Assembly: GCA_025927935.1 (NCBI GenBank)
Contig: JAICKM010000041.1
Coordinates: 1 to 18,063 of the forward strand
Source: Chloroflexia bacterium
GTDB taxonomy: Bacteria; Chloroflexota; Chloroflexia; QHBQ01; JADMIH01
Length of the DNA stretch: 18,063 bases
Reading direction: 5' to 3'
The translations under genes were made by a program, and so were the position numbers. The notes under the pieces are model-generated. The model was given only the letters and a program-made list of their open reading frames with translations, had not been told where the DNA came from and made no database searches. This document shows positions 6,597-13,889 of this stretch, in pieces. Each line of letters opens with the position of its first letter. The first letter of the stretch is position 1.

Positions 6597-9047
6597 CTAG
6601 CGGGCCACCTGGCAGTTGGGGAAGAAGGTGTTGCTGATGAACTTGCTGGTCTGCCCGCGGGTCACGTTGGCCGTCGGGTGGAAGGTGCCGTCGCTGTAGC
6701 CGCCCACCACGCCATGCGCGTACACTCGCTCGATGAACAGCCAGAAGGTATCGCTGTGCGGTACGTCGCCGAAGGTCTGCCGCGTGGCCGGGATGGCGTC
6801 CTGGTAGTCGGCGGCGTTGGACACGAACTTGGCGACCTGGCCGCGGGTGACGTTGGCGCCGGGGCGGAAGGTGCCGTCGGCGTAGCCGCCGACCACCCCG
6901 TGGGCCGCGACGCGCTCGATGAACAGCCAGAAGGGGTTGCTCGGCGGCACATCGGTGAAAGTTTGCTGGGTGGGTGGGATGTCGTCATCGTAGCCGGCGG
7001 CATTGCTGACGAACTTGGCAAGCTGGCCGCGGGTGACATTGGCGCCGGGGCGGAAGGAGCCGTCGCTGTAGCCGCCGACGATATTCTGGCAGGCCAGGCA
7101 CTGGACGAAGGTATAGAAGGGGCTGCCGGCGGGCACATCGGTGAAGCTGATCTGGCAGGTCCCGGCGGGCGGGGTGGCGGTGGCGGTGGCGCCGGGGCGC
7201 GGCGTGGCCGTCGGCGGCTGCGGGCGCGGCGTAGCCGTCGGGCTAGCGGGCGGGGGTGGCGCCTGGCCGCAGGACGGGAACTTGAACGAACCTATCCGCG
7301 TATTCCAGGCAAAATCCCCACTGGTCTGCATGTATTCCGTGGTGTACCAGAAGGTGCAATCGTCCGCTGGGTCTACCGTGATATCGCTGTAATCGCCCCA
7401 GCGGTTGACGCCGGGTAACTGCGAACCCGTGCCGGTCATCAGGGTAGCCTCGCCCTGCGGCAGCGTGCCGAGTGGATCGCTCCCCAGACGGCCCGTGTAG
7501 CGGATCGACGGGTACACGCTGCTGCTGGAAACGCTGTAGCCGACGGCGAGATCACCGCTCTTATCCATCGCCACGCTGCCCATCCAGCGGTACTGCCCAT
7601 CGGCGGGGGCGAAGGTGCCCTGCTGGTAGACACTCGCCGTGGTGCGTGGGTTGCGGATCTCGTACCAGCGCACGCCCGCCTGGCCGTTGCCCGCGTCCGC
7701 CGAGTGATTGACAACCAGCGACTCGTAAGCGCCGAAATTGCGATAGGCCAGCCGGAACATCAGGCGCCCACCGAGACCGTCGAGTTTTTGAGTCGTGCCC
7801 GGCTGGGGGATGCACAGGCTCTGTGAATTGGGACAGAGCAGATTGAAGTGGGCGATCGGGATGCTCACCGGGCCGGTCCATTGCGAGTTCGTGGGGGTGA
7901 CCCAATCGACATGATACTTATAGAGCATAAGGTGGTCGGTGTCGTGCAACTCGATAAAGTAATTGGGAGATCCGGCGGGCGGCGCCGCCGGCCCATCGAG
8001 ATCCGCGGGCATCAGAAAGCCGTCATTGGGGCCTAGGGGGTTAGGGATGGTCTGGAAGCCGGCCGTCTGGCCCTGCAACATCTTGGCGCGGTCAAACACG
8101 TAGGGGCGGGGCCCCGCGTAGGTTTGCCCGTTGTCAAACTGGTTCATGCCCATGTAATAGCCGTCGGGCCAGACGCCGAGCTTGGGATAGTCCTCGAAGT
8201 CGTTGTTGTTGAGCGCGAAGGTGTAGAGCCAGTAGTTGCCTGTCGCATCCCCGTTTTGCGACACAGCGACGCATTCGTAATAGGGGCCGGTCTTGTTGCC
8301 GCTGAAGTCAGTGGCGAAGTTGAACTGGCTCAGCAGCCAGCGGTCGGCCAACTGATCGTAGAGCACGACCGGGTCGCCCTCATTGTACATCGCGCAAGGC
8401 TCGGTCGGGTAGTTCGACCACATCTCGTTGATATTGAAGGGATAGACCAGGAGCGTACCTTGTTTGTCCCAGATGGCAATCGACGAGTTGACCATCTGCA
8501 CGTAATGGTTGGGACCAACCTCGCCGTTTGTGTCAGGCGGCGCCCCGGTCCCGAGATCGCTGAAACCCATACCTTCCCAGTTCGCGAGCGGATTCGGCAT
8601 GGCCGGCAGCCCCGCGGCGCCAGCGGAGCGCTGCACGACCGGATCGGGCTGGTTCTTGCCGTTGCTCTGCGGGAACGGGACGTACTCGTTCTCGTTTTCC
8701 ATCTCGGGGCGGTGAGCCGGGCGCGCGCTGCGCTTTAGATCGCGCAGTGCCGGGGAAACATGCACAGGGAGAGAGTGTCCGACCAGAACTCCATTACCCG
8801 CGGCGACGAGGTTGGCCGATCCCGTGGCCGGATGGGACGCGGTATTTGCCTGGAATCCGGTACCGGCGCCCGCGAGGGGTTGGGCAGCGCCGAGGCCAGG
8901 CTGCGCGCCCGATGGGGCCGGGGTGGCCGGCGCTGCGACCCATCCTGGCAGGAGGAGGACCGCCGCGAGCGCAAACACCACTAAAAAAAGAGCTACTACT
9001 CCACTACGTCGTTGCCGAATAAAACGCATCCATCCATCGTCGAGCAT
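6597..9047 (-). CDS. SLH-domain surface protein with propeller-like exodomain (paralogue A)
   Basis: An 816-residue exported protein, ATG at 9047, behind a GGAAGGAGA RBS. Residues 1-15 are basic; 17-38 form a hydrophobic signal or anchor helix. Residues 40-160 are low-complexity Pro/Ala-rich. The main domain (about 165-593) runs from GAPPDTNGEVGPNHYVQMVN through GDPVVLYDQLADRW, YPKLGVWPDGYYM and RWGDYSDITVDPADDCTFWY to GSFKFPSC. It looks like a beta-propeller and its function is not recognised. Residues 594-630 are a Thr/Pro linker, then come three SLH domains (about 633-690, 696-752, 758-812) ending the protein. SLH domains anchor proteins non-covalently to cell-wall polymer, so this is probably a surface protein. 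It has ten cysteines, most also present in the paralogue. It lies 248 bp downstream of paralogue B, with a terminator-like hairpin between them. Confidence 0.88.
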   Translation of the reverse strand: MLDDGWMRFIRQRRSGVVALFLVVFALAAVLLLPGWVAAPATPAPSGAQPGLGAAQPLAGAGTGFQANTASHPATGSANLVAAGNGVLVGHSLPVHVSPALRDLKRSARPAHRPEMENENEYVPFPQSNGKNQPDPVVQRSAGAAGLPAMPNPLANWEGMGFSDLGTGAPPDTNGEVGPNHYVQMVNSSIAIWDKQGTLLVYPFNINEMWSNYPTEPCAMYNEGDPVVLYDQLADRWLLSQFNFATDFSGNKTGPYYECVAVSQNGDATGNYWLYTFALNNNDFEDYPKLGVWPDGYYMGMNQFDNGQTYAGPRPYVFDRAKMLQGQTAGFQTIPNPLGPNDGFLMPADLDGPAAPPAGSPNYFIELHDTDHLMLYKYHVDWVTPTNSQWTGPVSIPIAHFNLLCPNSQSLCIPQPGTTQKLDGLGGRLMFRLAYRNFGAYESLVVNHSADAGNGQAGVRWYEIRNPRTTASVYQQGTFAPADGQYRWMGSVAMDKSGDLAVGYSVSSSSVYPSIRYTGRLGSDPLGTLPQGEATLMTGTGSQLPGVNRWGDYSDITVDPADDCTFWYTTEYMQTSGDFAWNTRIGSFKFPSCGQAPPPPASPTATPRPQPPTATPRPGATATATPPAGTCQISFTDVPAGSPFYTFVQCLACQNIVGGYSDGSFRPGANVTRGQLAKFVSNAAGYDDDIPPTQQTFTDVPPSNPFWLFIERVAAHGVVGGYADGTFRPGANVTRGQVAKFVSNAADYQDAIPATRQTFGDVPHSDTFWLFIERVYAHGVVGGYSDGTFHPTANVTRGQTSKFISNTFFPNCQVAR

Positions 9048-9238
9048 CCAAGCTCTCCTTCCTCACTCAAGACATCGTACCAGGATGCCTTGGCTATCAG
9101 CCGGAATCCGGATGGACGGGCAAGAGGACCGGACCCAGCATCGTTATAACAGTGCGCACGTATTATTGCCTGTAGTGCAAGCGAGTTACGGCTTGGTAAG
9201 GTACTAAAAGCCAATCAAGAGGCATATCGGGAGAAAGA

Positions 9239-9267
9239 AGGAGGCCGCCGCGGCGCGGCGGCCTCCT
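9239..9267 (-). terminator. Rho-independent terminator-like hairpin after the second SLH gene
   Basis: A 12-bp GC-rich perfect stem (9239-9250 with 9256-9267) with a 5-base loop lies 28 bp after the stop codon. It is followed on the minus strand by the pyrimidine-rich tract TTCTTTCTCCC. It would separate the two SLH genes into distinct transcripts. The sequence between stop and hairpin is homologous to that after paralogue A. Confidence 0.6.
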
Positions 9268-9295
9268 GGTTGGTCCCGGTTTGCGGGTGGACCGG

Positions 9296-11689
9296 CTAGC
9301 GGTTCACCTGGCAGTTGGGGAAGAACGTGTTGCTGATGAACTTGCTGGTCTGGCCGCGGGTCACGTTGGCCGTCGGGTGGAAGGTGCCGTCGGCATAGCC
9401 GCCGACTACCCCGTGCGCGTAGACCCGCTCGATGAACAGCCAGAACGTATCGCTGTGCGGTACGTCGCCGAAGGTCTGCCGCGTGGCCGGGATAGCATCC
9501 TGGTAGTCGGCGGCGTTGGACACGAACTTGGCGACCTGGCCGCGGGTGACGTTGTTGCCGGGGCGGAAGGTGCCGTCGGCATAGCCGCCGACCACGCCGT
9601 GGGCCGCCACGCGCTCGATGAACAGCCAGAAGGGATTGGTCGAGGGTACGTCGACGAAGGTCTGCTGGGTCGTCGGGATATCGTCATCGTAGCCGGCGGC
9701 ATTGCTGACGAACTTGGCAAGCTGGCCGCGGGTGACGTTGGCGCCGGGCCGGAAGCTGTTATCGGCGTAGCCGCCGACGATATTCTGGCAGGCCAGGCAC
9801 TGGACGAAGGCGTAGAAGGGGCTGCCGGCGGGCACGTCGGTAAAGCTAATCTGGCAGGTCCCGGCGGGCGGGGTCGCGGTGGCGGTGGCGCCGGGGCGCG
9901 GCGTGGCCGTCGGCGGCTGCGAACCGGGCGTGTTGGTCGGGCGCGGGGTCGCCGTCGCACCGGGCGGCGGCGTGGCCGTGGGCGGCACCGTCTGGCCGCA
10001 GGACGGGAACTTGAACGAGCCGATATAGGTGTTCCAGCCGAAGTCGGCGTTCGTCTGGAGATACTCGCTGGTGTACCAGAAGGTGCAGTCGTCGGTCGGG
10101 TCCACGGTCAGGTCGCTGTAGTCGCCCCAGCGATGCACCGGATCCAACTGGGCCCCGGTGCCGGCCTTGAGGGTGGCTTCACCCTGCGGCAACGTGTTGA
10201 GCGGATCGCTCGCCAGGCGGCCGGTGTAGCGAATGGACGGGTAGAGGTTGGAGCCGGTCACGGTATAGCCCAGCGCGATGTTACCCGAGCGGTCCATGGC
10301 CGCACTAGCGCCCCAGCGATGGTTGTTGTCGGCGGGGGCGAAGGTGCCCTGCTGGTAAATCGACGGGGTCGTGCCCAGGCCGCGCAGCTCGTACCACCGC
10401 ACGCCTGCGTAGCCGGGATCGGCGGTGAGCACGCCATGGTTCACAACCAGCGACTCATGGTCGCCAAAGTTGCGATAGGCCGCGCGGAACATCAAGCGGT
10501 CGCCTAGCGCGTCGAGCGCCGTTCCGGGGCTGGGCTGCGGCAAGCAGTTCCGGCAGGATTCGGTGAAGGGTGCCACGGGGATGCTGGCGACCTGATTGAA
10601 GGTCGAGTTGGCCGGCGTGGTCCAATCGACGTGATAGCGGAAGAACACCATGTTGGTCGACCAGGCGACCAGGTAGTTAGGCGCGCCCGTCGGGGGCGGC
10701 GTCGAACCATCCAGGTCCGCCGGGAGCAGGTAACCGAGCGACGGCGCCTGCGGCGAGCTGGTGGTCTGCATATTTGTGGTCTGGCCGTTGAGCATCTTGC
10801 TGCGCTCAAAGACGTAGGCGCGGCTGCCCGCATAGGTCTGGCCGCCGTTGAACTGGTTTACGGTCATGTAATAGCCGTCGGGCCAGACTCCGAAGTGCGG
10901 GTAGTCCGGGAAATCGGTGGGGCTAATCTGGAAGGAATAGATCCAGTAAGTACCGGCCGCATTGCCGGTCTGGGAAACAGCGATGCATTCATAGTAGGGG
11001 GCCGATGCGGTGAACTGGCTCAGCACCCAGCGATCGGCCAGTTGATCGTAGAGGACGACGGGGTCGCCGTCGTTGTTGTCGGCGCATGGCCCTGTGGTAT
11101 TGCTCCAGAGGTTGTAGATATTGATGGGGCCGGCCAGCAGGGTACCCTGCTTATTCCAGACGGCGACCGACGAGTTGACCATCTGCACGTAATGATTGGG
11201 GCCTACCTCGCCGTTCGTGTCGGGCGGCGCGCCTGATCCACCGGTATCATAGCTGATGCCTTCCCAACCGGCCAGGGGGCTGGGCATGTTCGGCATGCCC
11301 GGCTGATCGAGGGGGCGGAACATGTTCTGCAGCGCGCCATCCGGTTGATTGACATGGCCGGTGTGCGGGATCGACACTTCATTTTGCTCGCCGGCGCGCG
11401 GCTTAGTCGTGCGGGGTGCCGGCTTCAAATCGCTCAGCGCCGGCGAGACACCGGCGACCGAAGGCTGGCCGACCATGATGCCGTTACCGACCGGGCGCAG
11501 GCTCGGGCCGTTGTCGGTGGCGGGAGCGTCCGTATTGCCCGGCGCCGCGCCCAGCGGGGCTGAGGGGGTGACGGCGGGGGTGCGGTTGCCGGGCAGCAGC
11601 ACGACCGCGCCGGCTACAAAGAGCATCAGGACTAGACCGATGATGGTACGTCGTTGGCGGGCCAGTCTCATCCATTTGTGCGTGAACAA
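9296..11689 (-). CDS. SLH-domain surface protein with propeller-like exodomain (paralogue B)
   Basis: A 797-residue exported protein, paralogous to the gene at 6597-9047 and with the same order: basic N-terminus, hydrophobic helix (about 17-33), low-complexity stretch, propeller-like domain of unknown function (about 140-575, with GAPPDTNGEVGPNHYVQMVN and YPHFGVWPDGYYM), Thr/Pro linker, and three SLH domains (612-797). The start chosen is a TTG at 11689. Its RBS GGAAGGAGA and spacing align base for base with those of paralogue A, and the first residues then align (F-T-H-K-W-M-R-L-A-R-Q-R-R against L-D-D-G-W-M-R-F-I-R-Q-R-R). The frame stays open to an ATG at 11797, but that extension has no RBS and no resemblance. 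The SLH block is about 95% identical to paralogue A (10 differences in 186), the exodomain only about 60%. Confidence 0.87.
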   Translation of the reverse strand: MFTHKWMRLARQRRTIIGLVLMLFVAGAVVLLPGNRTPAVTPSAPLGAAPGNTDAPATDNGPSLRPVGNGIMVGQPSVAGVSPALSDLKPAPRTTKPRAGEQNEVSIPHTGHVNQPDGALQNMFRPLDQPGMPNMPSPLAGWEGISYDTGGSGAPPDTNGEVGPNHYVQMVNSSVAVWNKQGTLLAGPINIYNLWSNTTGPCADNNDGDPVVLYDQLADRWVLSQFTASAPYYECIAVSQTGNAAGTYWIYSFQISPTDFPDYPHFGVWPDGYYMTVNQFNGGQTYAGSRAYVFERSKMLNGQTTNMQTTSSPQAPSLGYLLPADLDGSTPPPTGAPNYLVAWSTNMVFFRYHVDWTTPANSTFNQVASIPVAPFTESCRNCLPQPSPGTALDALGDRLMFRAAYRNFGDHESLVVNHGVLTADPGYAGVRWYELRGLGTTPSIYQQGTFAPADNNHRWGASAAMDRSGNIALGYTVTGSNLYPSIRYTGRLASDPLNTLPQGEATLKAGTGAQLDPVHRWGDYSDLTVDPTDDCTFWYTSEYLQTNADFGWNTYIGSFKFPSCGQTVPPTATPPPGATATPRPTNTPGSQPPTATPRPGATATATPPAGTCQISFTDVPAGSPFYAFVQCLACQNIVGGYADNSFRPGANVTRGQLAKFVSNAAGYDDDIPTTQQTFVDVPSTNPFWLFIERVAAHGVVGGYADGTFRPGNNVTRGQVAKFVSNAADYQDAIPATRQTFGDVPHSDTFWLFIERVYAHGVVGGYADGTFHPTANVTRGQTSKFISNTFFPNCQVNR

Positions 11690-11695
11690 TCCCAA

Positions 11696-11704
11696 TCTCC
11701 TTCC
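11696..11704 (-). promoter_or_regulatory. RBS deciding the TTG start of SLH paralogue B
   Basis: GGAAGGAGA lies 6 bases before the TTG at 11689. The same 9-mer sits at the same distance before the ATG of paralogue A. This fixes the start over the upstream ATG at 11797. Confidence 0.7.
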
Positions 11705-12057
11705 AAATGAGCGTGTGTCCTTACCTGGCGGTTGGCCCACAGCGCAGCAGGGCAGATGAGCAATATCGCTCGATCCGTCTGGGTTAGGGCTAGCCACAGG
11801 TATTTAATGCGGTTAGGTGAAAAGGGTTACGTGAAACAAGCTACCTACCTGAGTTCAATCTGGGACGCATGGCTTGATTCCGCTTCCTCATAGCGGTCTC
11901 AGGGTGACTATCCGGTAGCGGTGACGTGGTAAATACCGCCGGGCGACCGGTATATAAGGTTTAGGGGTGAACTTGCTCGTTTAGGTCCGCGTTATAGCGG
12001 TGGGCCGGTGGAACCCGCAACTGCTGGGCGGTTCATGCTGCCGGGAGCAACCCGTTC

Positions 12058-12086
12058 ATTATATATTAAACCACAAAGTTGATCAA
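12058..12086 (-). promoter_or_regulatory. Sigma-70-type promoter upstream of SLH paralogue B
   Basis: On the minus strand, -35 TTGATC (12081-12086) and a perfect -10 TATAAT (12058-12063) are 17 bp apart, in an AT-rich patch. Transcription would start near 12051, about 360 nt before the TTG start at 11689, so the message would have a long leader. No other gene lies downstream before paralogue B. Confidence 0.6.
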
Positions 12087-12371
12087 GTTCATCTGCACAA
12101 AAATCCCCCCAAAAACCCGACAGAAAGCCGATCATGCGGGAATCGAGGCGAAAGAATATTCCGGCTTCCATACAGCAAAAAGTGGCAGCTATCGGATCCG
12201 GACATGGCAAGGCCGGGTAAGCGTGCAGGCACAGAGGACCGGCAAGATAGGTGGTTACGCCGGTGCATATATGGCGGCGCGGGATAGGCCGGCGCCGCTT
12301 AGGCGGACTGGACGATGTGGCATGCGCCGGTTGGCCCACGGCGCCGTGATCGGCCCTCGCGGGATGTGAAT

Positions 12372-12397
12372 GGCCCTGCCCGGAAACGGGCAGGGCC
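12372..12397 (-). terminator. Terminator-like hairpin after the small membrane protein gene
   Basis: A perfect 11-bp stem (12372-12382 with 12387-12397) closes a four-base loop (GAAA on the plus strand) 22 bp after the stop of the small membrane protein gene. No T-run follows on the minus strand. It probably ends the sigma-factor transcript. Confidence 0.55.
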
Positions 12398-12419
12398 GTG
12401 GATCGCATCGGTAGCAGGC

Positions 12420-12701
12420 TCAGGCCGGACGGGTGGTGCGCGGCCAGGCCAGGACCAGCAGGACCACGCCGCCGATGCCCAGCACGATACGCACCAGGCG
12501 CAGTTCCATGTCGAAGCTGTAGCCGACCCAGCCGAGCAGCAGGGCCAGGGCCAGCAGGACCAGTCCGGCCAGCCAGAGCGGATCGCCGGGCCGGCGCAGT
12601 GTCGCCGGAGCCGCGGCCAGGGCGCTCGACCCGGTAAAGGCCAGCACCGCGTAGATAATCAGCAGGATGCCCAGGATCAGTCCAAGATACGGTAGCAGCA
12701 T
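12420..12701 (-). CDS. Small three-helix membrane protein
   Basis: A 93-residue protein from the ATG at 12701, with a very strong GGGGAGGAGG RBS about 9 bases upstream. Three hydrophobic segments are visible: LPYLGLILGILLIIYAVLAF (3-22), LWLAGLVLLALALLLGWVGY (about 42-61) and LVRIVLGIGGVVLLVLAWP (about 69-87). It ends in a short basic tail. No family is recognised. It follows the sigma-factor gene after 70 bp on the same strand, and a hairpin closes the pair. A role in sensing or holding the sigma factor is conceivable from position, but it has no recognisable anti-sigma domain and very little cytoplasmic sequence. Confidence 0.75.
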   Translation of the reverse strand: MLLPYLGLILGILLIIYAVLAFTGSSALAAAPATLRRPGDPLWLAGLVLLALALLLGWVGYSFDMELRLVRIVLGIGGVVLLVLAWPRTTRPA

Positions 12702-12771
12702 TTGCTAAAACCTCCTCCCCACCACAGTTAGCCCGGCACGCAGGGGCGCCGGGAGATAGACGCCTGCTAGC

Positions 12772-13488
12772 TTACACCATGTCTGCATCGGGCGCAAGCG
12801 CGGCCAGGCGAGCGCGCATGGTTCCGCGCGCCGCGGCGTACATGCGCCAGGCCGTGCGTTCGGAGACGCCGAGCGTGGCCGCGACCTGGACCAGCGGGCG
12901 GCCCTCCAGCACATGCAGCACGACCAACCGGCGGGCCGGCGGATCGAGCGCGGCAAGCAGCGTCGCGCAGAGATCGCGCGTGGCGAAGATGGCCGCTGGG
13001 TCGCTCTGCGGCGCAGCCGGTTCGCCAGGATGCTCGGCATCATCCGCCGCGCCGGCACTCGCCGCGGCGAGTGCGCTCTCGCGCGGGCGGCGGTTGCGGC
13101 GCGTATAGTGGTGCAGCCGGTAGGGCAGCACCGTGCCGGCATACCCGGCGAAGGGCGCGCGCCCCGGCTGCCAGTCGCGCAGCAGCGCGCAAAAGATGAC
13201 GAAAATCTCCTGGCGCAGATCGGCCTGCTCGACTCCGACCAGGGGCCGGGCGCGCATATCGCGCAGCGCGGGCGCGGCGAGGCGCAGCAGCACCGGCTCC
13301 ATCTGCATGTATAACGCATTGCGCGCGGCCAGATCGCCGGCCTGCGCCAGACGAGCCAGGCCGTCCAGGGCTGCCGCATCGCGTCGCGGTTGCGCGGTGA
13401 CGACCTGCTCGAACACGCGATAGGCCGCCCGCGCCGTACCGCCTGCCTCGTACTGCTCGCTCTCGTTCTCGACACGCATCTCGTCCAT
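12772..13488 (-). CDS. RNA polymerase sigma-70 family factor (ECF-like)
   Basis: A 238-residue protein from the ATG at 13488, with the RBS GGAGGAGAG just upstream. A frame extension to 13563 is unsupported by any RBS. Region sigma-2 lies at about 45-130: a helix AARNALYMQMEPVLLRLAAP, the core-binding helix VEQADLRQEIFVIFCALLRD and the -10-recognition part PFAGYAGTVLPYRLHHYTRR. An acidic/Ala-rich linker (about 135-168) leads to sigma-4 (about 172-230), with LDPPARRLVVLHVLEG and the helix-turn-helix VQVAATLGVSERTAWRMY. It should direct core RNA polymerase to a small set of promoters. It has no sigma-3. No classic anti-sigma gene is adjacent; the next gene in the same direction encodes a small membrane protein. 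It is divergent from the S41 gene. Its regulon could include the surface genes on either side, but this is inferred only from position. Confidence 0.87.
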   Translation of the reverse strand: MDEMRVENESEQYEAGGTARAAYRVFEQVVTAQPRRDAAALDGLARLAQAGDLAARNALYMQMEPVLLRLAAPALRDMRARPLVGVEQADLRQEIFVIFCALLRDWQPGRAPFAGYAGTVLPYRLHHYTRRNRRPRESALAAASAGAADDAEHPGEPAAPQSDPAAIFATRDLCATLLAALDPPARRLVVLHVLEGRPLVQVAATLGVSERTAWRMYAAARGTMRARLAALAPDADMV

Positions 13489-13889
13489 GATCTCTCCTCC
13501 GTCTGGTTTGTCAGTGAGCAGCGCCAACATGCTTGTTACAGATATTAGCACAAATGTTCGCAAAAAAGATCCGACTTGCGATGTATTTGTTACTTTATCT
13601 ATCTATGGTGTGCTATTACGTGTATGCAGTAATGCCGGCGGCTCGCACGGCGCTGCCACGCTGGAGGCTACAGATGGCATATGAATTGCGGTATCGGCGT
13701 GTATCAGGGCTGCCGTGATGGTGGGCTGTTGCGGCGGCTGCCCGGCGGCCATGCGGGCGGCGTTCGCGCCCTGGTTCGCGCCGGTATCGGCGCTTCTTTA
13801 CCTCATACATTCCACGACTCGGCTGGCCGGTCGCGGATACGCCGGGTCCTCCATCTGGGTCTCGCCCTGGCCCGGCTCTCGGAGGCGCT
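13489..13889. other. Divergent intergenic region with AT-rich core
   Basis: A 401-bp region between the divergent sigma-factor and S41 genes, with no credible gene. About 13525-13640 is markedly AT-rich and should contain the control region. On the minus strand, TAATAT (13542-13547) could be a -10 for the sigma gene, without a good -35. On the plus strand, TTGCGA and TTGTTA precede TATCTATC, giving only weak promoter matches. GCGAACATTTGTGC (minus, 13548-13561) is an imperfect palindrome. The GC-rich right part (13640-13880) shows no recognised element. Confidence 0.5.

Larger units (their letters stand above)
11690..12419. other. 730-bp gene-free region upstream of SLH paralogue B
   Basis: No credible gene was found. 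Frames across it lack an RBS and domain character. It holds a sigma-70-type promoter (12058-12086) pointing left, a long presumed leader (11690-12051) and, at the right end, the hairpin after the small membrane protein gene (12372-12397). The leader has several short GC-rich inverted repeats and could fold, but no known riboswitch consensus was recognised. The segment 12087-12371 upstream of the promoter shows nothing certain. It carries short matches (GGATCCGG, GAGGACCGG) in the same order as a segment upstream of paralogue A at 9091-9135. Confidence 0.6.

Noticed and set aside
6600..7150. Repeated DNA blocks that might be taken for a tandem repeat or CRISPR array
   Set aside because: The spacing (about 190 bp) and translation show these are the three coding SLH domains.
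9281..10507. 408-codon plus-strand frame with repeated Gly/Ala/Val-rich units
   Set aside because: It is the antisense shadow of the SLH domains. The apparent repeats reflect the SLH repeats on the other strand.
11820..11930. Possible cyclic-di-GMP (GEMM-type) riboswitch on the plus strand, suggested by GGGACGCA and GGTAGCGG
   Set aside because: The GNRA tetraloop and the A-rich core are missing, and no plus-strand gene lies downstream for about 1.9 kb. The matching segments are short enough to be chance.
11992..12408. 138-codon minus-strand frame in the intergenic region upstream of SLH paralogue B
   Set aside because: It has no RBS, mixed composition and no recognisable fold. A good promoter (12058-12086) lies inside it.
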